A model generated the notes under the pieces. The model saw only the letters and a list, made by a program, of their open reading frames with translations, made no database searches and was not told the DNA's origin. Both the position numbers and the translations under genes were made by a program. From contig NZ_AUDE01000006.1 in the NCBI RefSeq assembly GCF_000425305.1, positions 62,001 to 126,000 of the forward strand: DNA of 64,000 bases, written 5' to 3'. Shown in pieces: positions 35,335 through 45,281 of this stretch (positions are counted from its first letter, which is position 1; each line of letters begins with the position of its first letter). This DNA comes from Psychroserpens burtonensis DSM 12212. GTDB lineage: Bacteria; Bacteroidota; Bacteroidia; Flavobacteriales; Flavobacteriaceae.

Positions 35335-35787
35335 ATGAACTTTAGAAAAGCGACTATAAACGATGTTTCAGCAATTGTAGTACTCATAGCAGATGATGCC
35401 CTAGGACGAAAAAGAGAAAACTTTCAAAACCCGTTACCTAAAGAATACCTAAAAGCATTTGAAAACATAAATGCTGATAAAAACCAAGAACTCATTGTTT
35501 TAGAAAACAAAAACCTCGAAGTCATTGGTACCTTACAATTATCATTTATTCAATACCTGACGTACAGAGGCGGCATTAGAGCCCAAATAGAAGCTGTAAG
35601 AATTAGAAAAGACCAAAGAGGAGTAGGTATAGGAAAAACGATGTTTGAGTGGGCTATACATAGAGCTAAAGTACACAATGCCCACCTATTGCAATTAACC
35701 ACCGACAAAAAAAGACCCAAAGCCATTCAGTTTTACGAAGATTTAGGATTTAAACCAACGCATGAAGGCATGAAAATGCACTTGTAA
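35335..35787 (+). CDS. GNAT-family N-acetyltransferase
   Basis: A 150-residue complete GNAT domain: the start FRKATINDVSAIVVLI, central strands LQLSFIQYLTYRGGIRAQIE, the acetyl-CoA motif A RKDQRGVGIGKTMFEWAI and C-terminal RPKAIQFYEDLGFKPTHEGM. It transfers acetyl groups from acetyl-CoA to an amine; the substrate is not evident. The reading frame is intact although it lies among decayed fragments. Confidence 0.92.
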   Translation: MNFRKATINDVSAIVVLIADDALGRKRENFQNPLPKEYLKAFENINADKNQELIVLENKNLEVIGTLQLSFIQYLTYRGGIRAQIEAVRIRKDQRGVGIGKTMFEWAIHRAKVHNAHLLQLTTDKKRPKAIQFYEDLGFKPTHEGMKMHL

Positions 35788-36289
35788 TAAAAACGGCATC
35801 AATCTGTTCAAGGCTTATGAGCACTACTATAGTCATAGATAATAGGAGATCTAAGATTGTTAATGGATGTATTGAACAAGACATAGTCATCGGCTGTCTT
35901 TAGAAATAGATCGATGAGTAGTCTAGATGACCTCTCCTTTTATGAAGCTGAAACCTCTATTGTAAGGCTCATCACAGTTTATGAGTTTATAGAAACTGAT
36001 ACACTAGAAGGACAATTCACCTTTGTGAGTCTCCGCCACATTTATGATGGCCTATTTCTCAATATCAATGCTTATTTTAAAATTGCTAGTGATCACTTCG
36101 GAAATGAGCAAGGCTAGTGTTTTCAATCTTTTTGATGAGGTATCTATAAGTTTAACTACGGAAATAGCTGCGCTTTGCGCAATCTTGCTATTGCATGGAT
36201 AACTGCGAGGTGTAGATTAGAATTAATCAATTATCTTTATGAGTTTAACAGTAAGTTATAACCACTACAGTTTTTACAAATAGATCCTA
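35788..36289 (+). other. Gene-poor stretch with possible decayed fragment
   Basis: About 500 bases. A 67-codon open frame from 35914 to 36117 (MSSLDDLSFYEAETSIVRLI, later FVSLRHIYDGLFLNINAYFK) reads coherently but matches no family I know. It has no promoter and is followed by another short hydrophobic open stretch in a different frame. It is probably gene debris. Confidence 0.3.
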
Positions 36290-36643
36290 ATGAAACATAC
36301 TTTGGAGCATAAAACGAATCAAATCTTACCTTTAAAAAAGTTCCTCTTAAGAGTCGTCAAATATTTCTTATTCTCTATTGTTTTAATACTATTCTCGTTG
36401 GGAATTGGTACGATTGGCTACCATCACTATGCTCATATTTCATGGGTGGATGCGTTTTATAATGCCTCTTTAATCTTAACAGGAATGGGACCTGTAGATC
36501 CAATGCCAACAGATAACCCTAAATTATTTGCTTCTTTTTATGCGCTTTTTAGTGGGATTGCTTTTCTAAGTACGGTCGCCGTAATTTTCGCACCAGTTGC
36601 ACATCGCTTACTGCATATTTTACATGTTAAGGAAGAGGATTAA
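36290..36643 (+). CDS. Small two-TM membrane protein, possibly ion-channel-like
   Basis: The 117 residues contain two TM helices (about 28-46 and 84-106). Between them lies a loop with WVDAFYNASLILTGMGPVDP, which resembles the pore helix and filter region of two-TM potassium channels. The filter TVGYGD is not conserved (TGMGPVD here). A channel-like fold is plausible but ion selectivity cannot be claimed. It ends 20 bases before the convergent APC permease. Confidence 0.5.
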   Translation: MKHTLEHKTNQILPLKKFLLRVVKYFLFSIVLILFSLGIGTIGYHHYAHISWVDAFYNASLILTGMGPVDPMPTDNPKLFASFYALFSGIAFLSTVAVIFAPVAHRLLHILHVKEED

Positions 36644-36663
36644 ATGCAATAGCATGATTCTAT

Positions 36664-38394
36664 TTATATAATCAACCGCACCTCACCAAGCTCTTGCAAT
36701 TTGTAAGGGAATTTTTCTCCTGGAGCACCAATAAACATAAAGTTAATTGGGATGTTCCAGCGTTTTGAGAGTTCTTTAATTTTCTCAGGACCAAACACAC
36801 CAGATTCTTCAATAAATTCGACTTCAATTAACGGGAACGCTCGGTCTAAGACGTGGATATCATTTTTTAAATTCGGAGCAATATGCCTATTTTTACTAAC
36901 TACAGCTACGATTTTTAAACGTTTGGTATTTTCATTTTCTGTAATATATTGTAGAACATTCTTCAAGGTTGCCACATCATCATGATTGGTAAAAAACACA
37001 AATTGCTGACTATTAATTTTTCTAATAGCCTTATAGATTCTTAAATTAACACGATTAAAGACGGGATGTTTATCTGGTGTTAAATAATTTAAAAACGATA
37101 AAAGCCCTTTTAAGATTGTTGTTCTATAGAGCATAAAACCAACCACTAAAAGTGTCGGAATGAGATAATCAAAAAAGATAACTAATTCTTGAGGGTTAAG
37201 AATTATGTTACCAATAAGTGCGACAACAATTCCCGAGATTCCAACAACTATCGAAATCCAAGTGGCACGTTCTGGTCTTGGGAGATGTTTCCGGTTGACT
37301 TTTAGTAAAATATTTCCAATTCCGAATAAAATCATAACCCCTAAAAATGCGATGGTATAAACGCCTGCCAAAGATTCTAAATCTCCAGCTGTGAGTATTA
37401 AAATAGAGGTGCACAATAAAAAGAAGGTGATGAATATAAAATAAGAACTGCCTCTTTTATTCTTTTTGAGTAGGAATTTCGGCAGAATTCTGTCTAATGC
37501 CATACGTTCAACCAAACCGCCAACACCAATATAAGAGGTTAATACTGCACCACTCAACACTAAGGCTGCATCTATTGAGACTAGGTACAACAGCCAATTT
37601 CCGCCGGTAATATTACCCATAAACGATAATAAGGTTTCCTCGTTTGCATTGATCTTAGATAATGGGATGATTGCCAAAGCTAAAAAGGCTAACAACGGAT
37701 TGAAAACGGTCACGATAATCCACATATTTCGCAATGTTTTTGGAAACACGCCTTTCTGTTGTTCCTCAACATAATTGGCTGAGCTTTCAAATCCGCTAAT
37801 ACCCAACATGGCTGCAGCAAACCCAAAGAATAAAGCGGTCATAATACTACCTTCTGTAGGTGTTTTAAAATTTTCTATGAGAATATCAAAACCAGTATCA
37901 AAAAGAAAGTACACACTAAACAGACATAAAATAACTAAGGAACTTAAATGAAAAATAAAAATAACAATGGCCACTTTTGAAGATTCTCCTATCCCAGAAA
38001 TAGCCAAACCCATAAATGCAATTAATAAGAAAATAGTCGCATATACAATTGGGATGGCACTCCACAAACCATGTACATATTTAATCGCTTCACTCGCTGA
38101 AATAACAGCAGTCGCCATATAAGATAATACGGTTAACGATGCTGCAAATGATGCCGTTGATTTTTTTGTGGTGTTTAATAATGCATTATAAGCACCTCCA
38201 TTTAATGGTAATGCGCCAACAACTTCTCCGTATATTTTTCTAAATACATACAAAATTACAGATACGAGCAATAATGAAATCCATGCGTATTGTCCCGCAT
38301 ACACTATGGCGAGTGCAGATACATATAAACATGAAGAACTAATATCATTACCACAAATGGCTGTAGCAGCCAATTGATTTAGTTTTTTTTTCAT
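36664..38394 (-). CDS. APC-superfamily amino acid permease with C-terminal soluble domain
   Basis: Residues 1-430 hold about 12 TM helices with the APC signature GNDISSSCLYVSALAIVYAG in TM1 and YGEVVGALPLNGGAYNALL in TM2. The substrate is probably an amino acid or polyamine. Residues 450-576 form a soluble alpha/beta domain (FVFFTNHDDVATLKNVLQYI, LKIVAVVSKN, NFMFIGAPGEKFPYKL) that recalls the regulatory UspA-like tails of some APC transporters. The minus-strand gene is not part of an obvious operon. Confidence 0.88.
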   Translation of the reverse strand: MKKKLNQLAATAICGNDISSSCLYVSALAIVYAGQYAWISLLLVSVILYVFRKIYGEVVGALPLNGGAYNALLNTTKKSTASFAASLTVLSYMATAVISASEAIKYVHGLWSAIPIVYATIFLLIAFMGLAISGIGESSKVAIVIFIFHLSSLVILCLFSVYFLFDTGFDILIENFKTPTEGSIMTALFFGFAAAMLGISGFESSANYVEEQQKGVFPKTLRNMWIIVTVFNPLLAFLALAIIPLSKINANEETLLSFMGNITGGNWLLYLVSIDAALVLSGAVLTSYIGVGGLVERMALDRILPKFLLKKNKRGSSYFIFITFFLLCTSILILTAGDLESLAGVYTIAFLGVMILFGIGNILLKVNRKHLPRPERATWISIVVGISGIVVALIGNIILNPQELVIFFDYLIPTLLVVGFMLYRTTILKGLLSFLNYLTPDKHPVFNRVNLRIYKAIRKINSQQFVFFTNHDDVATLKNVLQYITENENTKRLKIVAVVSKNRHIAPNLKNDIHVLDRAFPLIEVEFIEESGVFGPEKIKELSKRWNIPINFMFIGAPGEKFPYKLQELGEVRLII

Positions 38395-38462
38395 TATTCT
38401 GCATTAGAGCTCTACAAATAAAGGTAGCTCGTTAATTTAAGACGATACCGTATTTACTAATT

Positions 38463-38470
38463 TATATTTG
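38463..38470 (+). promoter_or_regulatory. -7 promoter element ahead of the DUF1003 pseudogene
   Basis: TATATTTG matches TAnnTTTG, 33 bases before the ATG at 38504. The promoter seems intact although the gene is not. Confidence 0.45.
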
Positions 38471-38503
38471 TTTAATTTAAAGTGCATTAAATGGATCTAT
38501 TGT

Positions 38504-39208
38504 ATGAAAACATTTATAAGTAGTCTCAGCAAAAAAGAATATCAAGACAGCGAAAAAGTGTTTGGTAAGAGCATTTGAAAAGCCATTTTTAATGTGATCC
38601 AAATTGAGCATCTAGATTTTAACTTAAAACCTGTGCTCTCTATTTCTGAATTGAATCAATACCGTCAAAAATACATCGCCAATTATTTAATTAGCGAAGT
38701 AGGCGAGTTGAATGCCTTAGAACACGATGTTTTGAAAACCTTACAAGATCACGATCCCATTTCTAATAAAATTAATTTAGAATCTGATAGCTCTAAATTT
38801 ACATTCGGACAACGTTTAGCAGACCATATAGCCACTTTTGGAGGCCATTGGAGATTTATTATAATTTTCGGAGTTTTCATAGTCGTCTGAATAACGTCTA
38901 ATAGTGTATTCCTCGTGAATAAGGGTTTTGATCCGTATCCGTTTATTCTACTAAATCTCATATTGTCATGTTTAGCAGCGTTGCAAGCTCCAGTAATCAT
39001 GATGAGTCAAAACAGACAAGAAGTCAAAGACAGAAAGCGCTCGAAACAAGATTTTATGGTGAATTTAAAATCGCAATTAGAACTACGAATGCTGCATGAA
39101 AAAATAGACCACCTCATTATCCATTAACAACAAGAACTACTTACTATTCAACACGTTCAAGTCGAAATGATGGAAGACATAATGAAACAAAGCCGTGCAA
39201 AAAATTAA
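38504..39208 (+). pseudogene. DUF1003 membrane protein pseudogene
   Basis: A single frame from ATG 38504 to TAA 39206 encodes a DUF1003 protein: SELNQYRQKYIANYLISEVG, FGQRLADHIATFGGHWRFII, the conserved LVNKGFDPYPFILLNLILSC, APVIMMSQNRQEVKDRKRS and LHEKIDHLI. Stops interrupt it at TGA 38576, TGA 38888 and TAA 39125. From family context the second replaces the Trp after FGVFxVV (TGG to TGA) and the third a Gln before QQEL (CAA to TAA). Both are single transitions. Membrane topology is two TM helices; function in the family is unknown. Confidence 0.85.
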
Positions 39209-39298
39209 AGAAAATAGTCTAGTTTCGGTGCTTTCTTAGAGGAGGAACAAGGGCGATTACTCCTATCGGTGTGCTACAAGCTTTTCAATTAAAAGTCT

Positions 39299-39505
39299 GA
39301 AGAATTATATAAAATAGGCTATGATACAACCATATCTAAAAGGGATGCCATCTTAAAACCTGTACACTAAACCCAACTACAATCAAGCTCAAAACCTCGA
39401 AGTATTAAGTTGCTAAAGTTGGCTAGAACTTTAAGAGAGCATTGTGAAAATAGGGAAGGAGATTTCCTAGTTTTTTTATACCTTAGGAAAAGGGAGTTGC
39501 ATTAG
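39299..39505 (+). pseudogene. Decayed coding fragment, unrecognised
   Basis: One frame reads EELYKIGYDTTISKRDAILK, a TAA at 39368, then KLLKLARTLREHCENREGDF and LVFLYLRKRELH to TAG 39503. Composition looks protein-coding, but no start, promoter or family is seen. The rest of 39209-39545 holds nothing else. Confidence 0.3.
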
Positions 39506-39545
39506 CACATTTAAGAAACAATAATAACTCAAAACAGCGATCCAC

Positions 39546-40748
39546 ATGTTACAAAACGTCTTATTACCACGCGACATTTACGCCTCAGAAGAACATAAAA
39601 TGATGCAAGAGATGATTCGAGATTTCATTAACAATGACATTATGGATCACTTAGACGAGTGGGAAAAAAATGGTATGGTGTCTCGAGCTATTTGGAAACG
39701 TGCAGGCGCTCTAGGTTTGCTCTGTATTGATATGCCAGAGGCCTATGGAGGCAGTGGCTTGGATTTTAGCTTTAGTGCTTTATTCATTGAAGAATTGGGA
39801 CGAGAAGGGATCACAGGCGTTGGTTTTTCATTGCACTCAGATATCGTTGCACCTTATCTCTTAAACTATGGTACAGAAGCCCAAAAGCAAACCTATCTCC
39901 CTCAAATGGCTACGGGTTCAATAATTACCTCTATTGGTATGACTGAGCCCAACTGTGGTAGTGATCTTAAAGCCATCACAACACGTGCTGTAGATAAAGG
40001 CGATCACTATGTCGTCAACGGACAAAAAAGCTTTATTACCAATGGGTATATGAGTGATCTCTCTATCGTTGCCGTAAAAACCAACGTTGGTACAGACAAC
40101 GAAGGTGTGTCTTTATTACTCATGGAAAGCGCTTACGAGGGTTTTGAAAAGGGCGTTCCGTTCAAGAAAATAGGGATGAAATCTCAGGATACCTGTGAAT
40201 TATTTTTTGATAATGTCAAAGTGCCAAAAACCAATTTATTAGGAGAAGAGGGTTTGGGCTTTAAAATTATGATGACCGAATTGGCTAGGGAGCGACTAAC
40301 TGTAGGACTCAATGCCATTGGTGGAGCAGAAGGCGCTATAGAAAAAACGATTGCTTATACCTCGACAAGAACCGCTTTTAATCAACCTATTGCAGGATTT
40401 CAAAACACACAATTTAAATTGGCCGAATGTGCAACGCAGTTACAAATACATCAAGCGTTTTTAGATCGCTGTACACAATTGTTATGTGATCACAAATTGA
40501 CTGCTGAAAGTGCTTCCATGGCGAAATATTCGGCTACAGACATGCATGGTAAAGTGGTTGATGAATGTCTCCAGTTATTTGGAGGTTATGGGTATATCTG
40601 GGAATATCCAATTGCCAGAATGTATGCCGATAATCGCGTTGCCAGAATTTATGCAGGCACCAATGAGATCATGAAAGTATTGATTGCTCGTGGGTTGTTT
40701 AAGGAGTTGTTTGAGGAGATGAGGAAAGACAGTAGAACATCCCGATAA
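39546..40748 (+). CDS. Acyl-CoA dehydrogenase (long-chain/isovaleryl-type active site)
   Basis: The 400-residue flavoprotein has GMTEPNCGSDLKAITT, QKSFITNGYMSDLSIVAV, a C-terminal RTAFNQPIAGFQNTQFKLAE, QLFGGYGYIWEYPIARMYAD and RIYAGTNEIMKVL. The MCAD-type catalytic Glu (YEGT) is Ala here. The base is more likely the Glu in LARERLTVG, the position used by long-chain and isovaleryl-CoA dehydrogenases. It oxidises acyl-CoA to the enoyl form in fatty acid or branched amino acid breakdown. It stands alone; the next gene on the strand is far away. Confidence 0.92.
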   Translation: MLQNVLLPRDIYASEEHKMMQEMIRDFINNDIMDHLDEWEKNGMVSRAIWKRAGALGLLCIDMPEAYGGSGLDFSFSALFIEELGREGITGVGFSLHSDIVAPYLLNYGTEAQKQTYLPQMATGSIITSIGMTEPNCGSDLKAITTRAVDKGDHYVVNGQKSFITNGYMSDLSIVAVKTNVGTDNEGVSLLLMESAYEGFEKGVPFKKIGMKSQDTCELFFDNVKVPKTNLLGEEGLGFKIMMTELARERLTVGLNAIGGAEGAIEKTIAYTSTRTAFNQPIAGFQNTQFKLAECATQLQIHQAFLDRCTQLLCDHKLTAESASMAKYSATDMHGKVVDECLQLFGGYGYIWEYPIARMYADNRVARIYAGTNEIMKVLIARGLFKELFEEMRKDSRTSR

Positions 40749-41024
40749 AAATCAGAACTTATAGACTATAGACTTGATGGTCACTTAATGGTATCCATGT
40801 TATGGATTGATTTAGTTAGGGAGGTATAAGTCCCTGAAAAGCTTAAAAGGTAGAAAGACGTCTAAAGGCCACAATGTCATTTTATAAAAAACTTCCAAAA
40901 ACAAGAGTGCTCAGGAAGTTTGTTAGCTGCTTTTAACGTAATGTTAGCTTAGGATTAGTATAGTTTACTAATTTCCGAAGTGGTTATTATGCACTGCTTT
41001 TGATTAGCAAATTTATCAATCGTA
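40749..41024. other. Intergenic stretch with one weak hairpin
   Basis: AAACTTCC (40889-40896) and GGAAGTTT (40914-40921) form an 8-bp stem without a T-run, 140 bases after the acyl-CoA dehydrogenase. Nothing else is seen. The adjacent 41265-41464 is also empty. Confidence 0.35.
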
Positions 41025-41264
41025 CTACTTACAAAATCTCGAATGTTTTGCGACTTTCACATAAGCGAGTTGTGGCGCCTTAGCCATTATACATGAGCTC
41101 ATAACATCTGCCACTTTCATTTTCATATGCGCTTTAATCTTGGTCTTAATCTCTGCTTTAATTTTCGCCTTAATTTTTTCTTTAATCATTGTTCTTAACA
41201 TCATACTATTTTTTATTGAAAGATACCTCTTTTTGTTTAATTGCAAACTACTATTATTAAACAA
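41025..41264 (-). CDS. Possible small protein with alternating Lys/Ile repeats
   Basis: A 79-codon frame; the more likely start is at MMLRTMIKEK (21 residues in). The core is a regular two-residue alternation, IKEKIKAKIKAEIKTKIKAH, giving a very basic amphipathic strand or helix, followed by a hydrophobic segment with two Cys. No family is recognised and no promoter box was found. It may be a small membrane-active or nucleic-acid-binding peptide, or non-coding low-complexity DNA. Confidence 0.3.
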   Translation of the reverse strand: MFNNSSLQLNKKRYLSIKNSMMLRTMIKEKIKAKIKAEIKTKIKAHMKMKVADVMSSCIMAKAPQLAYVKVAKHSRFCK

Positions 41265-41464
41265 AATAATTATTTTGACATGGTTTTATAAACTGTACTG
41301 ACCACTAGAATTGACTAGAATACATTTGAAAATTCAAGACGCTTTTTAATAACAATAATATCCAGTTTTATATAGACCTGGTCTATTTATAGTACTCGTA
41401 ATAGGAGCGGAGCACACCTGTTTTAAGTAAGAACGATTAGTTATACAAGGAAATATTTCAGGGT

Positions 41465-41842
41465 TTACGATAGCACTGCATGTTCTTTTAAAAGCTCTAA
41501 AGACACAAATTTCAAAGCCAGCTCATGGGTTGCATTTAGAGCTACTTTTGGCGCACAATTGACTTTTTCGGCTTGTTTCCAGCGCGATACACAGAGACAC
41601 CATTTATCACCAGGTTTGAGTCCGGGGAAATTCCATTGTGGAATTGCGGTCATGAGATCGTTTCCTTTAGATGCAGAATAGTCTAAGAATTCTTTAGTGA
41701 CAATAGCACAAACAACATGGGTTCCAAAATCATCTGGTGTGGTGTTACAAAAACCATCACGTAAATACCCTGTCATAGGATCGCAAGAGCAGTTTTCTAA
41801 AGGGGTTCCTAATACGTTTAAGGTTGGTTTTGTAGTGCTCAT
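41465..41842 (-). CDS. DUF2237-family protein
   Basis: Nearly the whole 125-residue chain matches DUF2237: LNVLGTPLENCSCDPMTGYL, RDGFCNTTPDDFGTHVVCAI, FPGLKPGDKWCLCVSRWKQA and LNATHELALKFV. Several Cys are conserved. The family is widespread in bacteria and algae with no established function. The start MSTTKPTLNV at 41842 is chosen because the -7 promoter box lies at 41867-41874, inside the longer open frame. Confidence 0.9.
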   Translation of the reverse strand: MSTTKPTLNVLGTPLENCSCDPMTGYLRDGFCNTTPDDFGTHVVCAIVTKEFLDYSASKGNDLMTAIPQWNFPGLKPGDKWCLCVSRWKQAEKVNCAPKVALNATHELALKFVSLELLKEHAVLS

Positions 41843-41866
41843 AACTGTTACTTTTAGTAGTGGTTG

Positions 41867-41874
41867 CAAAGGTA
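41867..41874 (-). promoter_or_regulatory. -7 promoter element of the DUF2237 gene
   Basis: Minus-strand TACCTTTG matches TAnnTTTG, 25 bases before the ATG at 41842. Confidence 0.55.
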
Positions 41875-42002
41875 ACGGGAATGCCATACATTCTCTAATA
41901 TATTCCTATTTAAAGAAGACTAATTAATCTAGTATTTTAAAACTTAGAAGACCTATTTTAAGGCCTATGTACGAGGCTTCGTAATACTGCTTTTAGTAGT
42001 AC

Positions 42003-44051
42003 CTAAAATTGCCATGAAAAACTTATTTTTAGCCCGAGACCTTTTTCTGAGGCTACCGAAATGACACCTTTATTTTCAGACACGATTTTATTTACAATGG
42101 CGAGTCCAATACCACTACTTTGAGTAGCGTCATTTACTTGTAATTGACTAAACATTTCAAAAATTTTAGTGTGATATTTCTCGTCAATCCCAGGACCGTT
42201 ATCACTCACAGAAAACAAATATTTAGTGGAAAGCTTAGACACAGTGATATTGATAATTATATGGTCCTTGTTATTATGTGTAATAGCGTTACTAATGAGG
42301 TTTTGAAACACGTGATACAATTCAATTTTGTTAGCATAAACCTCTAAGTCCTCTTTGGGTAGAATTATAGTATTTTTATCCAATAAATTCATTTCGCTTA
42401 TAAGGTCATTTAACAATTCATTGAGATTAAAGAGCTCTTTATCCTTTTCTCCTTTGGCTATTTTAGAATATTTTAAGAGACTATCTATTAATGAGCTCAT
42501 TTTTGAAACCCTATTTTTTAATAATTTTAAATGGGATTTTGTGTTTTCATTTAAGGTCGATTTAAGATCCTCTTGTATAAAAGAAACTAAAGCGTGCACT
42601 GCGACTAATGGTGATTTTAGATCGTGAGAAACAATGTGGTTAAAATTATCTAATTCAGCATTGTTATTTTTTAAAACTCTTAGGTTTTCATTAAGTACAA
42701 GATTGGCATTGGACAGTTGATTTGTCTTTAAAAAAAGCTCATTTTGTTGATCAAGTGCCAACTTTTTTGACTGTTCAAGTTCTTTAAATGAATTAGAAAA
42801 TCGCGTCATTAATAGTGTAGAAAGGATTAAAAACACAACGATATAACCAAAATTCACGTAGACTATAGCGTTACTATTTCCACCCAAAAAGAAGAAAATA
42901 TGAATATAAAAAATAATTAAACCCAGCACCATACTTACTAATAGTAAAATAGAATCGTACCGTTTACCAAAAATAGCTTTTACAAGTATGAACGTCATAT
43001 AAAGTAAATTAAGTAGCATTAAGATTAAGAAGGGTAGAAGTAATTTGGTGAAATAGGGAGCAGGCAGAAAAATAACGAGTAAGGCGAGTACATAAAAACC
43101 ATAATTCGCAATTTTTGAATAGGCCTTGTGAATAAAATCATAGAAAATATTCTGGAAAAATAAGGTTGCAGCAATGCCAGATAAAAATAAGGATAAATAC
43201 TCAATTTTTGTTAGCAGAATCCAACTTGTAGATTCAAAAATGACTGCCAAAGGCGCATATCTATCACTCAATGCCATATAAGATAAAGAGATACAGAGCA
43301 CAGCAAAATAGAGCACTGCTTTATCTTTATTCCAATACAGTACATAGAAGACTAAAAAGAAAAATCCAATAAAACCTAAGCATCCAATAAAAATCATATC
43401 TGCAATGATTTGCTTAGATTTTGTATTGTAAAGCTTTTGACTAGAACCTAAAAGTACTGGTCCAATAATGCCACCTTTATTATGATAAAAATTTGCGACC
43501 TGAATAACAATTTCAAAATCAGTTTCGTTGGTATTTAGGGGAATAATCTGAGAAAACCGTCTATGTAAGGTCTCTGCTTTAGTGATACCAACATGACCAA
43601 TTTCGGATATAAACGTGCCATTCACCCATATTTTAGATGCTGTATATATTCTTGGAATGTATAATGAAACGTGTGGTCTTTCTTTGGGAATAGAAATATT
43701 TAACCGATATGTAGCAAAGCCAAAAGAGGGTGGGTTTTCGGTCTCAGGACCGTTAAACTCTGTCCAATTATGTAGTGTAACGACTTTATGAGGTATCTCT
43801 TCTTTAAAATGTCCTGGAGCAATTAGTTGCTTCCAATAAAAGGCCCAACCAGAATCCAGTGGTATTTCTGTTGTTTCAGTAATAATGGCATTCTTAAGAT
43901 TTATAATGTCGTCCTCTTTGTGTTGCTCTTGACCAAACGAATGGTGTATAGAAAGCGCCATTAAAATAAAACAACACATCCACTTTAAGCGCTGCTTGTT
44001 TAGCAACCAATTATTCGTTAGGAAAATTATTGCCTGCAATTGTAATATCAT
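42003..44051 (-). CDS. 7TMR-DISM sensor histidine kinase with extracellular jelly-roll domain
   Basis: A signal-anchor N-terminus is followed by an extracellular beta-sandwich domain (about 60-200, with LDSGWAFYWKQL and IPRIYTASKIWVNGTFISEI) like the sugar-binding fold of 7TMR-DISM receptors. Seven TM helices span about 215-415. A coiled coil leads to HisKA with the H-box NHIVSHDLKSPL, then HATPase with N-box NLISNAITHN, G1 DNGPGID and G2 SGIGLAIV. The kinase is complete and likely active. No response regulator is adjacent, so it is an orphan. The DISM domain suggests sensing of a carbohydrate or diffusible ligand. Confidence 0.92.
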   Translation of the reverse strand: MILQLQAIIFLTNNWLLNKQRLKWMCCFILMALSIHHSFGQEQHKEDDIINLKNAIITETTEIPLDSGWAFYWKQLIAPGHFKEEIPHKVVTLHNWTEFNGPETENPPSFGFATYRLNISIPKERPHVSLYIPRIYTASKIWVNGTFISEIGHVGITKAETLHRRFSQIIPLNTNETDFEIVIQVANFYHNKGGIIGPVLLGSSQKLYNTKSKQIIADMIFIGCLGFIGFFFLVFYVLYWNKDKAVLYFAVLCISLSYMALSDRYAPLAVIFESTSWILLTKIEYLSLFLSGIAATLFFQNIFYDFIHKAYSKIANYGFYVLALLVIFLPAPYFTKLLLPFLILMLLNLLYMTFILVKAIFGKRYDSILLLVSMVLGLIIFYIHIFFFLGGNSNAIVYVNFGYIVVFLILSTLLMTRFSNSFKELEQSKKLALDQQNELFLKTNQLSNANLVLNENLRVLKNNNAELDNFNHIVSHDLKSPLVAVHALVSFIQEDLKSTLNENTKSHLKLLKNRVSKMSSLIDSLLKYSKIAKGEKDKELFNLNELLNDLISEMNLLDKNTIILPKEDLEVYANKIELYHVFQNLISNAITHNNKDHIIINITVSKLSTKYLFSVSDNGPGIDEKYHTKIFEMFSQLQVNDATQSSGIGLAIVNKIVSENKGVISVASEKGLGLKISFSWQF

Positions 44052-44680
44052 ATTTAAAATAAAACAAGGTGAAAATAGACATAATAGTTAGGATTAATAG
44101 AAATTATAATGCCTTTATTTGATACGACTATGACTTTATGATTTTTTATAAGGAACATGTTACGTTGGTTTATAGTGCTTTTTTTATTTATATGTTAATC
44201 GGCAGCTATTTCAACGGCAACTACATAATGTTATAATGCCGTTTTAAGAGATCATAGAATATGGCGGTTAGCTGCAGTTCTATTAGATGATTTTTGCTTT
44301 TGGTTCACCTTATGATTCAAATAGATTATTTGTATTTCTGTATCTAAGATTTTAGACGCTTGGGAATTACGAAAGCCCAACAGGTATTATACGAATAGTA
44401 TTAGTTTGGATTGTAATCTCCAGTGTAGTTAAAGAATGGTTTATTTATAAGGCATAAGGAATCCCATTTTGCAAGCGTATAGTGAATAGGCAGAAGCACA
44501 TAGGAAGATCAAATGATTTACCGTATATTTCTATTTTACATAATATAAATTATAGAACATTTTATAAATAGGTTTATCCTGAGGATGAAGCTATTTATAA
44601 CACAGATGGCGCTGGCGAAATTATGACGTTTGTACTTATTTTTATATTTATAAAAAAAATGATAGCTATAATTCTATACT

Positions 44681-44773
44681 ATGTAAAATATCCCAGAACC
44701 ATTTGTTTTCTAAAGAAACTACAGAACTAGAACTTTATAGCTATAATTTACTTATCGGTTTATATTTTAAATT
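44681..44773 (+). repeat. Dispersed decayed repeat, copy A
   Basis: Bases 44681-44727 match 45282-45328 at 36 of 47 positions. Bases 44719-44773 match 50542-50596 at 44 of 55 positions. In one frame copy A ends SKETTELELYSYNLLIGLYF, and the distant copy keeps SELDICSYHLL and YFK, so the repeat was probably coding. Confidence 0.55.
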
Positions 44774-45281
44774 TTTGTAGTCGTGATTGCTACGCAGTTG
44801 ACGTTATGTGAAATATCCGCTGCCAACCGCATGATCGCTATATAACCACAAATGCGACGCATTCAGGAGCTCCTTATTAGGACAATAAAAATCAGCGAAT
44901 AATTATCCATTGCTTGCCAACGCCAAAATAAAAGCTAGCCTTTTTGCGTCTATTAAAAATCGCGTATTCGATAAAATGTACGTCATAAAAAATTTTAGAC
45001 GATTCTCGTGAATTGCCACAAGAGCATAAATTTTAAGAAAAATTAAACTCTCGCTTATTAGCGGTATTTGACATAGTTGCAGATATAATGTCTTTAGACT
45101 TATATCGATAGTAATTATGTTCAAGCTAATTGTGGCGAATCCGTTAATATTATAAAAAATTTTGAAATAAAAAACTAAAAAGACATCACCATTTTATGAT
45201 ACGTTATAATCTTTATTTGATAGGTATAATTCTTGTGTATTCAAAACAAAACCATCCACTGGATGCTTTCATTTAAACAGT

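Noticed and set aside
28614-39505. Alternative genetic code or stop suppression reading TAA/TAG as Gln
   Set aside because: Intact genes throughout the window end normally at TAA and TAG, frameshifts accompany the stops, and two of the three DUF1003 stops are TGA.
44903-45124. 73-codon minus-strand frame
   Set aside because: It has no recognisable domain, promoter or codon pattern, and lies in decayed DNA.
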